From Phoronis australis (taxonomy: Eukaryota; Phoronida; Phoronidae), in the NCBI GenBank assembly GCA_002633005.1, contig NMRA01000062.1, forward strand, positions 853,981 to 917,980: DNA of 64,000 nt, given 5' to 3'. The notes under the pieces were generated by a model that saw only the letters and a program-made list of their open reading frames with translations, did no database searches and was not told the DNA's origin. Within the stretch, counting starts at the first letter, position 1, and each line of letters opens with the position of its first letter. Below are positions 1-11,588 of this stretch, piece after piece. Both the position numbers and the translations under genes were made by a program.

Positions 1-744
1 GTTTTTTTGTTGTCTTCTTCTGTATCTGCCAAACCACACAGAGGATCATTATGAAAATTGGCAGATGTGTTCTTACTGACAAGAGCCTGACTGACATGGA
101 TTTTCAAACTGGTCCAACTACTGTGGTACCCCCTAGTGATTTTTTTCGCATCTACAGTTGTTTCGCTTAAACACCTTGTAAGATGTTTTTGAAATTTTGC
201 AACTGTATTCCTATTAATTTGACAGCAGATGGACAGATTCGACTACAGCTGTGGTTCCTAATGGCGGTTTTTTTAGGTTTGCCTTTTTATCCTTGAAATT
301 CTTTTGAAAGATTTTCATTAAATTTGGCTAATAATTTTGAGAGAGGATGACGACACCTTCCCATTTGGATGGGTTCCAGTGTATTTTGTGCCATCTAATG
401 GCCTTTTTATGATACAAATAAACAACCCTAGAAGCACCCTGTTTGCGCTGCAGTCGTGGGTGCATTTCAACGCTCCACGTTGTCTGTTGTACCGTAATAT
501 GTATGGTCATGTGGCAGTGGAAAACTTGACATCTTAGGTGGGTGTAACCAGATATTGTACCATATACTTTTTGGTAGGAGGGGTTCATAGCAGGAAGTTA
601 ACATCACCTTCTGACCGTCATTGTTGCTTCAGTCTATTATGTCTATGTTTTGTTTGTTGATGTGTGCTGTGGAACGTGGAGGTAGATAGATTTATTGTAG
701 GTTGTTTTGAAATATGTTTTGAATCGTTCTGATTGCATTTGCAG
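1..744 (+). other. Intron upstream of the Frizzled last exon
   Basis: No coding exon is recognisable here. The segment ends in a tract followed by TTTGCAG, a good 3' splice site, directly before the Frizzled exon. The Frizzled frame meets a TGA at 720-722, so the open frame does not continue upstream and the cysteine-rich domain must begin in an earlier exon outside the window. The small open frames here have no family features. Confidence 0.7.
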
Positions 745-2195
745 GTTGCGAGAGCTTGATGAACAAATTTGGATTCCAATGGCCTGAGAGTTTGGAGTGT
801 AGCAAATTCCCAACGTCCGGCTTGTGTGTCGCTGAAAACAAAACCAAAGTGACGGATCCAGACCCCACAACCAGTCCTGACAATGGAGGGGGTCAGGGAG
901 GAGACAACACTGGAGGAGGAGACAATAGCGGTGGCAATAACGGTGGCAACACTGGAGGTGACAATAACGGCAACAATAACAACGGAAACAATGGAAATAA
1001 CAACGGTGGCAATACTGACAACAATGGTAACCAAGGCAACCAGGAAGATGAGAAGGAATTTGGCTACAAGTGTGGTGTTCGTCTAATAACACCGGGGAAC
1101 TTGTCGTACTCAGTTAAAGTTGGCGACCATTTAATGCGAAATTGCGGTGTTCCTTGTCGGTCGCAGTACTTTGAGCCGTCTCAATATTACTTTGCATGGA
1201 TTTGGATCGGGGTGTGGTCGTCACTGTGTTTAGCCTCTACACTATTCACTGTGTTAACTTTCATCATCGATATGCAAAGATTCCGCTATCCGGAGCGGCC
1301 AATCATATTTCTCTCCGGTTGCTACTGCGTGGTGGCACTGACCTTTGTTGTTGGATTTATCATAAAGGAGGAGGTTGCATGTGATGGCCCTTTCAAACCA
1401 TCCAAGCCTGACTTCTCTCCTCTGTTGATGCCACGAATCGTAACGCAGGGCACGAGGGTGGAGGGATGTACTATTTTGTTCATGATGCTTTACTTCTTCA
1501 GTATGGCCAGCTCCATCTGGTGGGTGATTCTCACGCTGACATGGTTCCTCGCGGCTGGCATGAAGTGGGGTCACGAGGCTATCGAGGCTAATTCGCAGTA
1601 CTTCCATTTAGCCGCCTGGGCTGTGCCGGCAATAAAAACAATAGCTATCCTAGCCATGGGCCAAGTTGATGGAGACGTTCTCAGTGGGGTATGCTTCACT
1701 GGAATGTCAGATCTCGATGCTTTGCGAGGGTTTGTGTTAGCTCCACTCATCATTTACTTACTCATTGGAACCTCGTTCTTATTGGCTGGCTTCGTATCGT
1801 TGTTCCGAATCCGTACAATAATGAAAAGCGATGGCACTAAAACGGACAAATTGGAAAAACTCATGGTGAGGATAGGAGTTTTTTCAGTCCTTTATACCGT
1901 GCCTGCCACAATTGTCATTGGGTGCTATTTTTACGAACAGATACTGCGTCCTAAATGGATGGAAACGTGGTACTATGAGCAATGTAGTGATATCAGAAGC
2001 ACATTTCGTTGCCCTTCGGAAACGGCACCACCCAAGGCAAAACCAGACTTCACGATTTTCATGATAAAGTACTTGATGACGTTAATAGTGGGTATCACAT
2101 CTGGCTTCTGGATATGGTCCGGCAAAACCTTCAACGCATGGAAGCGGTTCTATTGTCGAATTTTCACTGGAGGCAGACCGGAATCGGTGGTCTAA
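745..2195 (+). CDS. FZD1/2/7: Frizzled1/2/7-class Wnt receptor, last coding exon (partial, 5' end missing)
   Basis: Seven-pass receptor for Wnt ligands at the plasma membrane, signalling through Dishevelled. The exon starts after the acceptor at 744 with codon phase G|GT TGC, giving [15 protein letters not shown], the end of the cysteine-rich domain. Residue numbers count from the Leu codon at 756. A long Gly/Asn-rich extracellular linker (about 40-97) follows, then the 7TM region (about 143-455). Hallmarks are [70 protein letters not shown] and [14 protein letters not shown]. The cytoplasmic tail carries the Dishevelled-binding KTxxxW motif (KTFNAW) and ends ESVV, a class I PDZ ligand (vertebrate FZD1/2/7 end ETTV). 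[20 protein letters not shown] and [18 protein letters not shown] fit FZD1/2/7 better than FZD4, 5/8 or 9/10. The first half of the CRD and the signal peptide lie outside the window. Confidence 0.95.
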
Positions 2196-3692
2196 TGTAC
2201 ATTTTAGAAAGGACCGCATTTTGATACTTGTTAGAGAACATTTTAGATGTTAATATGTATTATAACTAAGATGGCTTTTTAGATTTTTATATGTACCAAT
2301 CATTTTTAGTTAAATGCATTTTAAGAAGATTTCATATAGAGGAGAAATGTTTACGACAAATGGTGCGTCTCTGCCATGTGCTGACAGTTTAGAGATTTCT
2401 GTTAGTTCTGTGGTGGATATGATGGTGACAAGCAACTATGTTGTCATAGGAACAAGAAATATTAAGTAAATCTAGTCAGACTGTTCAGTACAGCGACAAC
2501 CCTCCTAACTTGGATGCTGTCCTTCTTCAGAAGTCCAATGAACAAGTTCTGTGTTTGTGTTCAAAGGTGCCATATCTCCTGTTTCTCTGGAACTGGATTC
2601 TTTGAAAATAAACTGACTCCTCTAGCCCAAATCAAAACAGAACTGTGTGATTGTAGCCACTGGAGCATGTGATATTGACAGGATGTATAAACAATGGACT
2701 GTAGGCATTTCCTAATGCAGTTTAGTTGTATAAGCAACAGTGATGTGATCACACTTTGACTTGATGGTGCATGGCCATTGACCAATCCAGAGTGGAAGAA
2801 CAAGGAAGACAAAGGTATGACCTTTGAACTTTGAACCCAATGTGTCAGAGATTACAAGATGGGGCACCAGTGGTTGACCAGTGTTGAACCCCGTTCTGTT
2901 ACAATATTCACCTCATTGAAAAAGCTGTGAACAGTGAACGTTGGAAGTTGTTTGCCACATCTTGTAATCTTATTCAGAACAACTGGTGACTCAAGTCATT
3001 TATTGATTAAGTTGTCAGTGGAGACGGAATCCTGCATAATCTGAATTAATAGCTTAATAGCAGATTTTGCCAGCCACGGATGTGCCCACATTTCTATTTC
3101 AAAGAACAAGCCGGCTCACATAAACCTCAGTTTTGTTACGGCAACTAGCAACCTGATTCGAATGTTGTGTGGAAGTTCATACTTAGTTGTGTCAATCGAT
3201 TTGCTGAATTGCGTATCTTTTTGTCTCACTTTAACTTTGACTATTAAATGCAGGCTCTTTGTCAGAAAAACCCAAGTTTCACATTGTCTGAAGAAATAAC
3301 AAATTGTCAGTTGTTCTGGAACTCAGCGATCATTTCTATATGGCGTAAGTAGTAAGAAAAGACCAATTTTATCATGTTAAGAGATCAGATGAACACCTAT
3401 TTTTTGACTGGAAGTACACGTTTAATGGTGACTTCAGAGTCCAAATATTCACTGTATGAGTGGTTTATTAAATTTAGCGTTGTATGTTACTTAGTGACAG
3501 TGAGCTCCCTCTGTAGCATGATCTTGGGAGTTGAAATCGTGTTTAAAACATTTTAGTTCATAAATGAAGCAACGTAATTTATTTAAACTTGCTTAATTTT
3601 CTGTCTTAATGTTTAGTGTACAAAGAATTTTTATGATCATAAATAGTGACCACGAAGTGTAATTTACATAAGAGTGTAAATTGGTTAATAAA
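2196..3692 (+). other. Probable Frizzled 3' UTR
   Basis: Non-coding sequence after the Frizzled stop. It contains AATAAA hexamers at 2607-2612 and 3687-3692, either of which could end the transcript. The UTR extent is inferred; no conserved element was recognised. Confidence 0.45.
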
Positions 3693-6600
3693 CTGTATAT
3701 ATATATTCTAAGTTCTAAATTGTCTTGAACAAGTGTCACTCCAGATATACATTTTGGAGATGTCATAGAATGGAAAGCACTTATGTTGAATCCTGATTGT
3801 TCCAAAATACCTTAGTACTTCTATTCACTAGCCAAAACTTTGGACGAGCTCAGGTGACCAGCATACCAAAAAATATCGGAACAGAAAATCTCCATTGATG
3901 AAAGACATCTTCCCGCCAACTGTAATTTTCATCTAAAAATGCCATCCTAATGAAACTAAACTTTGGTTAGACATCCAATATAGTACAAGTCAAGATTTAC
4001 ATAGGCATCCAAATTAAATTTCCCTCAATCTTCTAGACAAACATGTCTCTGTCAACAGAGAATTGATCGACTTTGAATAACAGTTGCTTCCATAATCAAA
4101 TGAAACCATTTGTACATGTTCCCAGTTGAGAAGGCAAGAGCTGAGTCACAAATGCAGGAGGTAACAATGCTCTGAGATTTCAACCTTGAGGAATGTTCAA
4201 TTTCTCTTGAACTTGAACTTTCGATGGGAAATTTTGAACTTTCACTAAAGAAACTAAACATTTCTCTATCATTGTGAAAATGAACATTTGTTGACGTAAA
4301 TTTCTAATTGTTAATAGAATTTTATGCTTAGTTTAGAAATTCGAGAAGGAGCCAAGTAAAGTTCACCAGATGGATTCTAATTGTTTGGCGTGCATCGGAC
4401 TTGGGCACCAATGTTCAGTGAGGTGGTTGACTTCTCTGCTGAACCATTTTTGACTCGTCACTGTGTCAAGTTTGAGTTTTGTCGTGACTAGTTTGGCTTG
4501 CTGGCATTGAGTTTGAAAACCTGTGCACTGAATTTGAAGTGTAGTGAGATTAGTCATTTCTTCAGCAAATTTTGGACATTTTGCATTTTTGTTATCGGTT
4601 CAATGCATTTGTTCCAAGTCCTAACACACAAACTCCCAACGCTATGGGCATGGACTTTTACCTTCTTCGAACACATACAATACATGAATTTTGTAATTCC
4701 AGTCGAGTTTGATTTTTTGTTGCTGAGAACACTCTAGTTGATTGTTCTGTAACCCTGTGTGAGCTGTTACTGTAAGATCTACAATGTAGCCATGAACGTG
4801 ATCCTTGCTCAGCCTGTTTGTCTGACACTGACACAACCCAATGGGGAGTTGACATTCAAGTGGTCTACCAGTCTTTAGCTATAATGATAAGTGGTCTGTT
4901 ATTGTCATTTATTAGCCAGACAGCTGTGAAGTACCCTGTCAAGCATTTTATACTCTGGTGAATTATTTGCTCCCCCACTCTAGTCATTTGGCTATTTTGT
5001 CAGAAAACATGTTTCTGGGCTGTGACATGATTTTGGATTGGGAAGAAAGGCCCCTTGAGGAAAATGATGAAATGCACTGATACATAGGTACCCGATGGTG
5101 TATCTAGAAAGAAGCGAGATGTGTGTATCCATGTTTTGTGAAAGAGTAGACAAGAGGTCTGCTGATGAGTGTACTGGGCAGGACAGGGGGGCAGTGCAGT
5201 TGCCTCCCACCCCAAATTCAGGCAAAAATAGAGGCAAATAAAGAAAAGGATCGAATTTTGGCAGTAGAGCACACTTTGGGAAATACGAGAAAGACATTTA
5301 AGGAAGGAGGGGAGTAATTTAGTCTACTGCACAGTCATTCGAGGCGGGCCATGCTATGTCATGCCCCCCCACCAAACAGCCAAGTGCAGATCTGGGTGTT
5401 TTACACGCAGAAGATTTTTATGCAGTTGGGACGAAGTAGCCGTTTTCCTATAACAGTAGCGACAATATGAAATACGATTTGTCGCTAGATGGCGATAAAG
5501 TAGTTTGGTGGACAGCATTCTATATTCCTGTATTGATTTAATGTAATGGGATATTTACTTGTTTTTTGAAAAACTTTTCCACCATTATGCCGTCAAATTT
5601 CCACTGTTCTTCACTGTGCTGCTAACCTTTTGGCTGAACCTTCAAATCCCTAATTCAGAACTGTTTACAATCACTTAAGTCTCCACTTGAAAGTCCAATG
5701 TCCAGATTTGACCAGTGGTCTAGTTAGTGTCAGAGACCCTTCTGTGAGTTGCAGCTGGCCCGGGTTTGTTTCCCCTCCCTGCCTTTGAAGTGTTGCATCA
5801 AAATGTAAAGATTTGGATAGGAACATGGGTGCATTTTGTTTATCCCTCGTTCGGCGAGATCACGTAAAATCAAGTAGAGTGTAACTTCAGTACGGTTTGG
5901 TCAAAAACCTTTCTAGCATGGACTAACAAAATGGCTGCCACTTGAAGTTATTGGCCATCCAGACTGGAATGCTGAATTATGGGAGTAATCTCAATATGAA
6001 TGTTGCCATCGTTTCTGGTCACAACAGTCCAGTGGGTGTCTTCCCCTGGGGAACCTGTCCCTGGTCACTTTTTGTTAACATCTGTTAGAAGTATCATAGG
6101 TCCGCATTACGTTGCCAAATGGTAGGATGATTTGTGCTTGTTAAATTTTAACTTTCCAATTAACATGATTTTCCAGCACTGTTGGCCTCTTGGCTGGCTG
6201 CTTTAAAGATTAACACTCAGGCGGAATTGTTAGTTGGAGATGGTGGAACATAAGCATTAATTAATTTAAACAACTGTTTCACATTTACTCTGTAATTGCT
6301 GTCTGTCCTTCTGCAGTTGCTGGGAGCTACAGCGTTATATTGAACTAGGGTTTGCTAATGACGGTAACTTTCCTCATTATAGAATGCAACATGGCAGAAA
6401 AAGAAATTGGATTTTCTCACCGAAAATGGGTTAAAAGGAGAATTTACTTGTTGTTCCTAAGATTTGCCTCAGTTTGTGCTGCTGCTCTGTAATATAACTT
6501 TTTGATTTAAAACAGCATTTCACTCTGTTTTGCTGGCTTAATTGTGCAACGCGCAGCTTTAAAAGATCAGTTCAAAGTTGTAAAGTGTCCGTAATTTTTG

Positions 6601-8493
6601 CGCTAAATTTGCAAAATCTATTTGATAAATTTGTCTTTTCTTTCAAAACCATGCTTCCAGGGATTCAAGGTATTCAGTGGTCTATTTGATTTCAGTGTCT
6701 TGCTTAGCTATCTGTGTCCATCCTGCAGTTCTCCATGAATAATACAAGTCTGCCCATGTAATTAACACCAAGATGTCTGAAAGGAAGTTAATGGATGGAT
6801 GACTGGTCTGAGTCACACTACATTAGTTATGCAGCCCAGTTTTAAGTAAGAAGTTTTTAAATCCAGTGTGCGCAGGCACTTCATTCTTTTGTGCAAACAT
6901 CTGTGTAATGTACCTAATCCGTATTGACACGAAGTTGAGACTTTTTTGATTTTATCCATGGGCAGAATTTCATTAGTCATTTAAGTCTGCATTCCAGTGA
7001 GATAAGAGCCATGTCTGTGAGCCATTTACTCATCAGTTCAACCTGACGTGCTCTTGACAGGGAATTCTAAGTAAATAGTTCTTGTTTGTTTTCGGCTCAG
7101 CATTTCAGTTCTGAGGTCCTACATGTAGCACTAAAATTGCTTGGATGGTTGACTGGTATGAACGATGGGGTTTAAATTATGGACAACAAACGGAACCGTG
7201 GCCTAGGAAAGGTTTACTTCTGTGATGTCGGAGTTTTAGCAGTTGCTACTGTCAACACTAGCATTTGTTTTGCTTTTGAATAGTGCTTTATTCAAAAACT
7301 CACCATTCTGCCACTAGGGATGCTCCTTTTCACTTATTTTTCGAACATATACACAATGACTGAGCATCAGTTTGCAATTACTTCAGAAGTCAGTCCAAAA
7401 AGTTCAAATAACTTTGCAATTTACATCTTCGCTCTCCTTGTACCGCAGTTGGGTTGATATGACCTTATGGCCTTTAAATGCCACTCTTGAAATAGGTATC
7501 TTGACTCCCAATACCCACACATGTCTATATTGTAATACAAAGTAATTATTTTATAATATCACAACCAGAATATGACTTACGGGCCTCTACCTGTTCAAAG
7601 ATGTGCTAACCATGTTGCGTTTATAGAAGTGCTTAAGACTAATTGTTACGGTAACCTTCCAAAATTCATGTATAACTGCAACCTATAAATACTTTTTGTT
7701 AAATTGCTACCCACGTAACAAATTTTCAATCATATTTGTATATGTCAAAATATGTCTTTGTTGTGACTTAATGGACATGGTAAATTTATGTCGGCCTTAT
7801 TCAAATTATTTTTGCAAGCTGATTTTATTGTCTATGACTGCGGGAACTGTTTTTTAGATTTCCGATGGCAGTATGATATTCATCTATTAACGGATGCCTT
7901 GCCCATCAAGAATCTATTCTTAAAAGGAATTTTGATGGCTAAGATCTCTGTATTTTGACAACAACTAAAAGGATGGGACACTGAGGTCCTGTGTTTTTAC
8001 ACTAATATATGTTTTATACATAATTTAAACACAGTCACTTGCCATTTACCCTTTTTTAGTTCAAAATTCACATTCAAAGTAAAATGACAGATTTTGCAAA
8101 TATGGCTCTCGCTTGATTATAAAAAATTGCATGGAAGTTTAAGGCATGAATTAAGATTGTTCATTCATTGACTATTCAACAAAACCAAATCTGCTTGTGT
8201 GGATTCATAGTGGACAGTTCAAAGAACCTTGACAATTACCATAACCCTAATTGGCACAGGCTGTTCCATCAAAGGGTGTCGAAAAAATGTTGATTTTGGC
8301 AGGGTTTCCTAAACTGGGTTGTCTCATGTCAATTCCACACCATCTCTTGATTGTTTTCATGACAGAAACCAAACTTTAACCTAATGAACCTAAATTGCCT
8401 ATTGACTCTTGAAGCATGTTGCTTGAGGTGTAAGTCAAAACATACTTGCTTTGTGTTTGGCATGTCTCTAATTGAAGCATGTTTGTGGAAGTC

Positions 8494-8783
8494 CAGGGGT
8501 CTGTTTCATGAAAAGGGACTTTTAAGACTTAAGACAGGAGTTTAGTCTTAAGCTCCACATAACTATTTCTGAAAAGTAATTAAAAATCACTTTTTCAAGA
8601 GAATAAACTATCTGAGAATATGCTGATTAGTTAACTACTGGTAAGAGAACATTTGTGCAATTTTTTCCATTTACTGGCCTGCTTAGTATGACATGACCAA
8701 ACCTTTATTTGAAAACTGTCAAGTGGGAGCAGAAAACCAAATGTCTGTGGTGTTGTAAGTCACTTTCATGAAACAGATCCCAG
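8494..8783. mobile_element. MITE family A, copy 1
   Basis: About 290 bp with terminal inverted repeats. The left end reads GGGGTCTGTTTCATGAAAAG and the right end, reverse-complemented, GGGATCTGTTTCATGAAAG. No coding capacity. Copies 2 and 3 at 16292-16579 and 31300-31590 share the termini and length. Confidence 0.75.
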
Positions 8784-10201
8784 GTGGTTAGCTTTACAAA
8801 ACGTTTCAAAGTGGCTAGAGCTATTTTCGAAACCTTCAAATGCTATCTATGCTGCTTGGAGTACATCAGTTGTAAAGAGTCTTCCATCTTAGGTAAAAGT
8901 CGCATTTTCTCACAATCTGAAAAAGGGTCCTAAGGCTTTGAGGATTTTTTGCCAAGATCAAAGTTCATGATTCAGCCCGACATACATAAATCAGTTTGAT
9001 TCACTTTTTAGTCACCAAACAGGGGGCTAGTAACTTTAAAAGGAATTCAGGAAAATTACAAGTACTGGTGAATGTCATGAAAACCTCCGGTCAAATATGT
9101 CAACCCTCTTTTACTTTACATTATCCTTAGTTCAGTAGTTAAATGAGAAAACATACCAGATATGTTTAAGTATACATTCGATTTTGTTCACTGCCTACCC
9201 TTCATGCTCACACATAAGTGTCAGTAAAATCAGTTTTACCCAGTGAATCACAAGGTGCTGTTTATAATCCATGACTGGTTGACCACAGAACTGAGTTATT
9301 CTTTAGACTATTATCTAAATAAACCAGTTGCTGTTCTCAGGTAGTAAACCTGCTATTCAGGGGCATCAGACTATTTAGAGGCTTTAGTCTGGCCTGCTTT
9401 GTGCTGAATGGCTGTGTAGTTGAGTGCACTTGAAGAGCAGATGATCAAAGGCTTTTGTATGGTCTGCCAACTTCAATTAAGCTACAGTGGCTTGTATTTT
9501 GGTAGGTATGATCCCAGCCTGTGGGCAGGCTTACATTAGTTGACACTGTCTCCTCACAAGCCTGTTAATTATGGGTTAGAGACAAAATTATATTCAGGGA
9601 ATCTGAGGTCTTGGTGCTTGCATGCTGTGTTGCAAAAATATTTATTGGTCAGTCAAAAAGGTTACGTTTTGAATGTTTTCATGACGGTCTGTGATATTGT
9701 GTAAACACTCACTAAATGTGCTCATGTTAATTGGCACGCTCAATTTATACAATCAAGACTTCCTTGAAAGCACCTGTGTTTTTGTGAATGCCTGTCGTTT
9801 CTCACTTTCGTTTCCAAAATGTCTGCAATTCATTTACCTTTAGGAGAGTTTCAGCAGCACTTATGGGTGGGGAAAACACTTACGCTTTCTATCTTATGTG
9901 ACTTAAAAGTTAGTCCAACGACTGTATACCTGAATTGACCATTTGGGTAAATGAACCTCCCTCCCCAAGTCATGATTTTTTTTTAAATACACAAGCTTGG
10001 TGTAATGTATACTATTTAAGCATCTTTGAAGTTTGCTCGAAGTATGAATAGTACTAACAGTACACTCTCACCAATTTAGTGTGTAATATGGCACGCGTAA
10101 ATTGGATTTTTAAACATTTTTTGCACGCAGCCCATTAGCATTTTTAACGACCAACAGGCCTAGTGTCAGTTTGATGTTAGTAGCCGTGGCAATTGCTGGG
10201 C

Positions 10202-10385
10202 GTAACCATGCGCGCACACAGGGGGGCTCGAACAAGTCCACCAAAAAGGCGCAGACGCACAGTTCACTTTCCCGAAGGTGGTATCCTGATTTTTTTTTAG
10301 TCCTGCCGCCTTTTATGTCAGTAAAAGGTCCACATCGTCAGAAATTCGAGCCCCCCATATTAAAGGCTGGGTGCGCACATGGTAC
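10202..10385. repeat. CpG-rich element with inverted terminal repeats
   Basis: Arms of about 30 bp (10202-10232 and 10345-10385) are inverted copies sharing CCATGYGCGCAC and GGGGGGCTCGAA, around a core of about 110 bp. The right arm has a short insertion. It is much richer in CpG than its surroundings, as expected of a recent insertion. A 75-residue open frame across it has no family features. A short non-autonomous element is likely; no second copy was seen. Confidence 0.5.
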
Positions 10386-11443
10386 CTCTATACTTTAATC
10401 CTGGTGTCAGGCTGGGCAGTGAAGAAAATACATTTACAGATCTAGAAAACATTTTCTTTAATTTACTGAAGTGTTTCCTTTAGCTGAAAATTGTTGCATC
10501 AACAAAATGCTCACGATGATTCAGGACCCTTAGTGCTGGTGGCCGGAAATGTGACGTATTCACCATTTCAACAATATTTTAAACACTGTATGCTTCATAT
10601 GCAAACAAATGGCTAAACATTTGGATAATACACACCCACATCTGTTGAACAAGAACCAAAATGTGAATGAAAGACAACCAAACAAAACTAGACGCCAATG
10701 CTGTCATGTTTGAAAGACCGTTAGCTGAGAATGCATCTGACCTTGTGGCTAGATATGACAGAATCGAGACTGTTTAACTCCCCACGAATATCCCAATATG
10801 ATGGCTAGTCTAAATGAAAAACAACGCCAAATTGTGTTATATCACAGGCAGTGGTGCAAATATGCTGTTAAGTGTGTTAAGCAAAATAATGGTTTCAGGC
10901 TCAGGCAGTATCAACACATTTTCAAGGACAACATGGCTGTCATTCAGGAATCATTCTTCAACTGTTGTACACTGGGAACTCGGGTCATGGAAATAGACAA
11001 GAATAGCCGATGATTTTCTGATTTCAGCGGAAGTACAAAATTATGGTAAAGGAGGATAGTTTGACAACAGAAAATAGGAAACCATATAGCGTGTTACACA
11101 TTCCTTGATTTGATATATTATGTTTTCAAATGCGTGAACTAGACTAAATTTTAGAGACGAGGTCTTTGAAGTCCATGCCACAACCCCACTCCCCCCACCC
11201 GTTGTCCACTTTATACTCTTCAAAGTATTTTCCCACCATTCTGTTTTTCTCTAGGATTTCCTCCAAGGGTCAAGTTAAAGTGCCTGCAATGGTTTATTTG
11301 TACTACTGCATGGTTTGGTTTCTTGATTAGAACCTTAGACTTAAACTAAACTAGTTGCTGCTGTAATGGTCTGCTCTCTACATTGTGAAACAACAAATCA
11401 GCCAAATGGGTTTCTCACATTAAATGCATGTGAGTGGTGAAAA

Positions 11444-11588
11444 AACGCTTACCATTTTTCATTGGCATAAACGCTAGCAGTTTTTCAGTGGCAAAAATGC
11501 TAACTGTTTTTCATTGGTGATCAGGTTGGCAGTTTATCAGTAGGGAAAACGTTATCAGTTTTTCAGTGGTGAGAACGCTGGCAGTTTA
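11444..11588. repeat. 26-bp minisatellite, about 5.5 copies
   Basis: Degenerate direct repeats with period 26, consensus near AACGCTRGCAG followed by TTTTTCAGTGGYRAA. Intergenic, no coding potential. Confidence 0.75.

Noticed and set aside
618-1092. Minus-strand open frames of 138 and 149 residues opposite the Frizzled exon
   Set aside because: They are antisense shadows of the Gly/Asn-rich linker; the composition (Val/Ile/Ser or Cys/His runs) simply mirrors the repeat.
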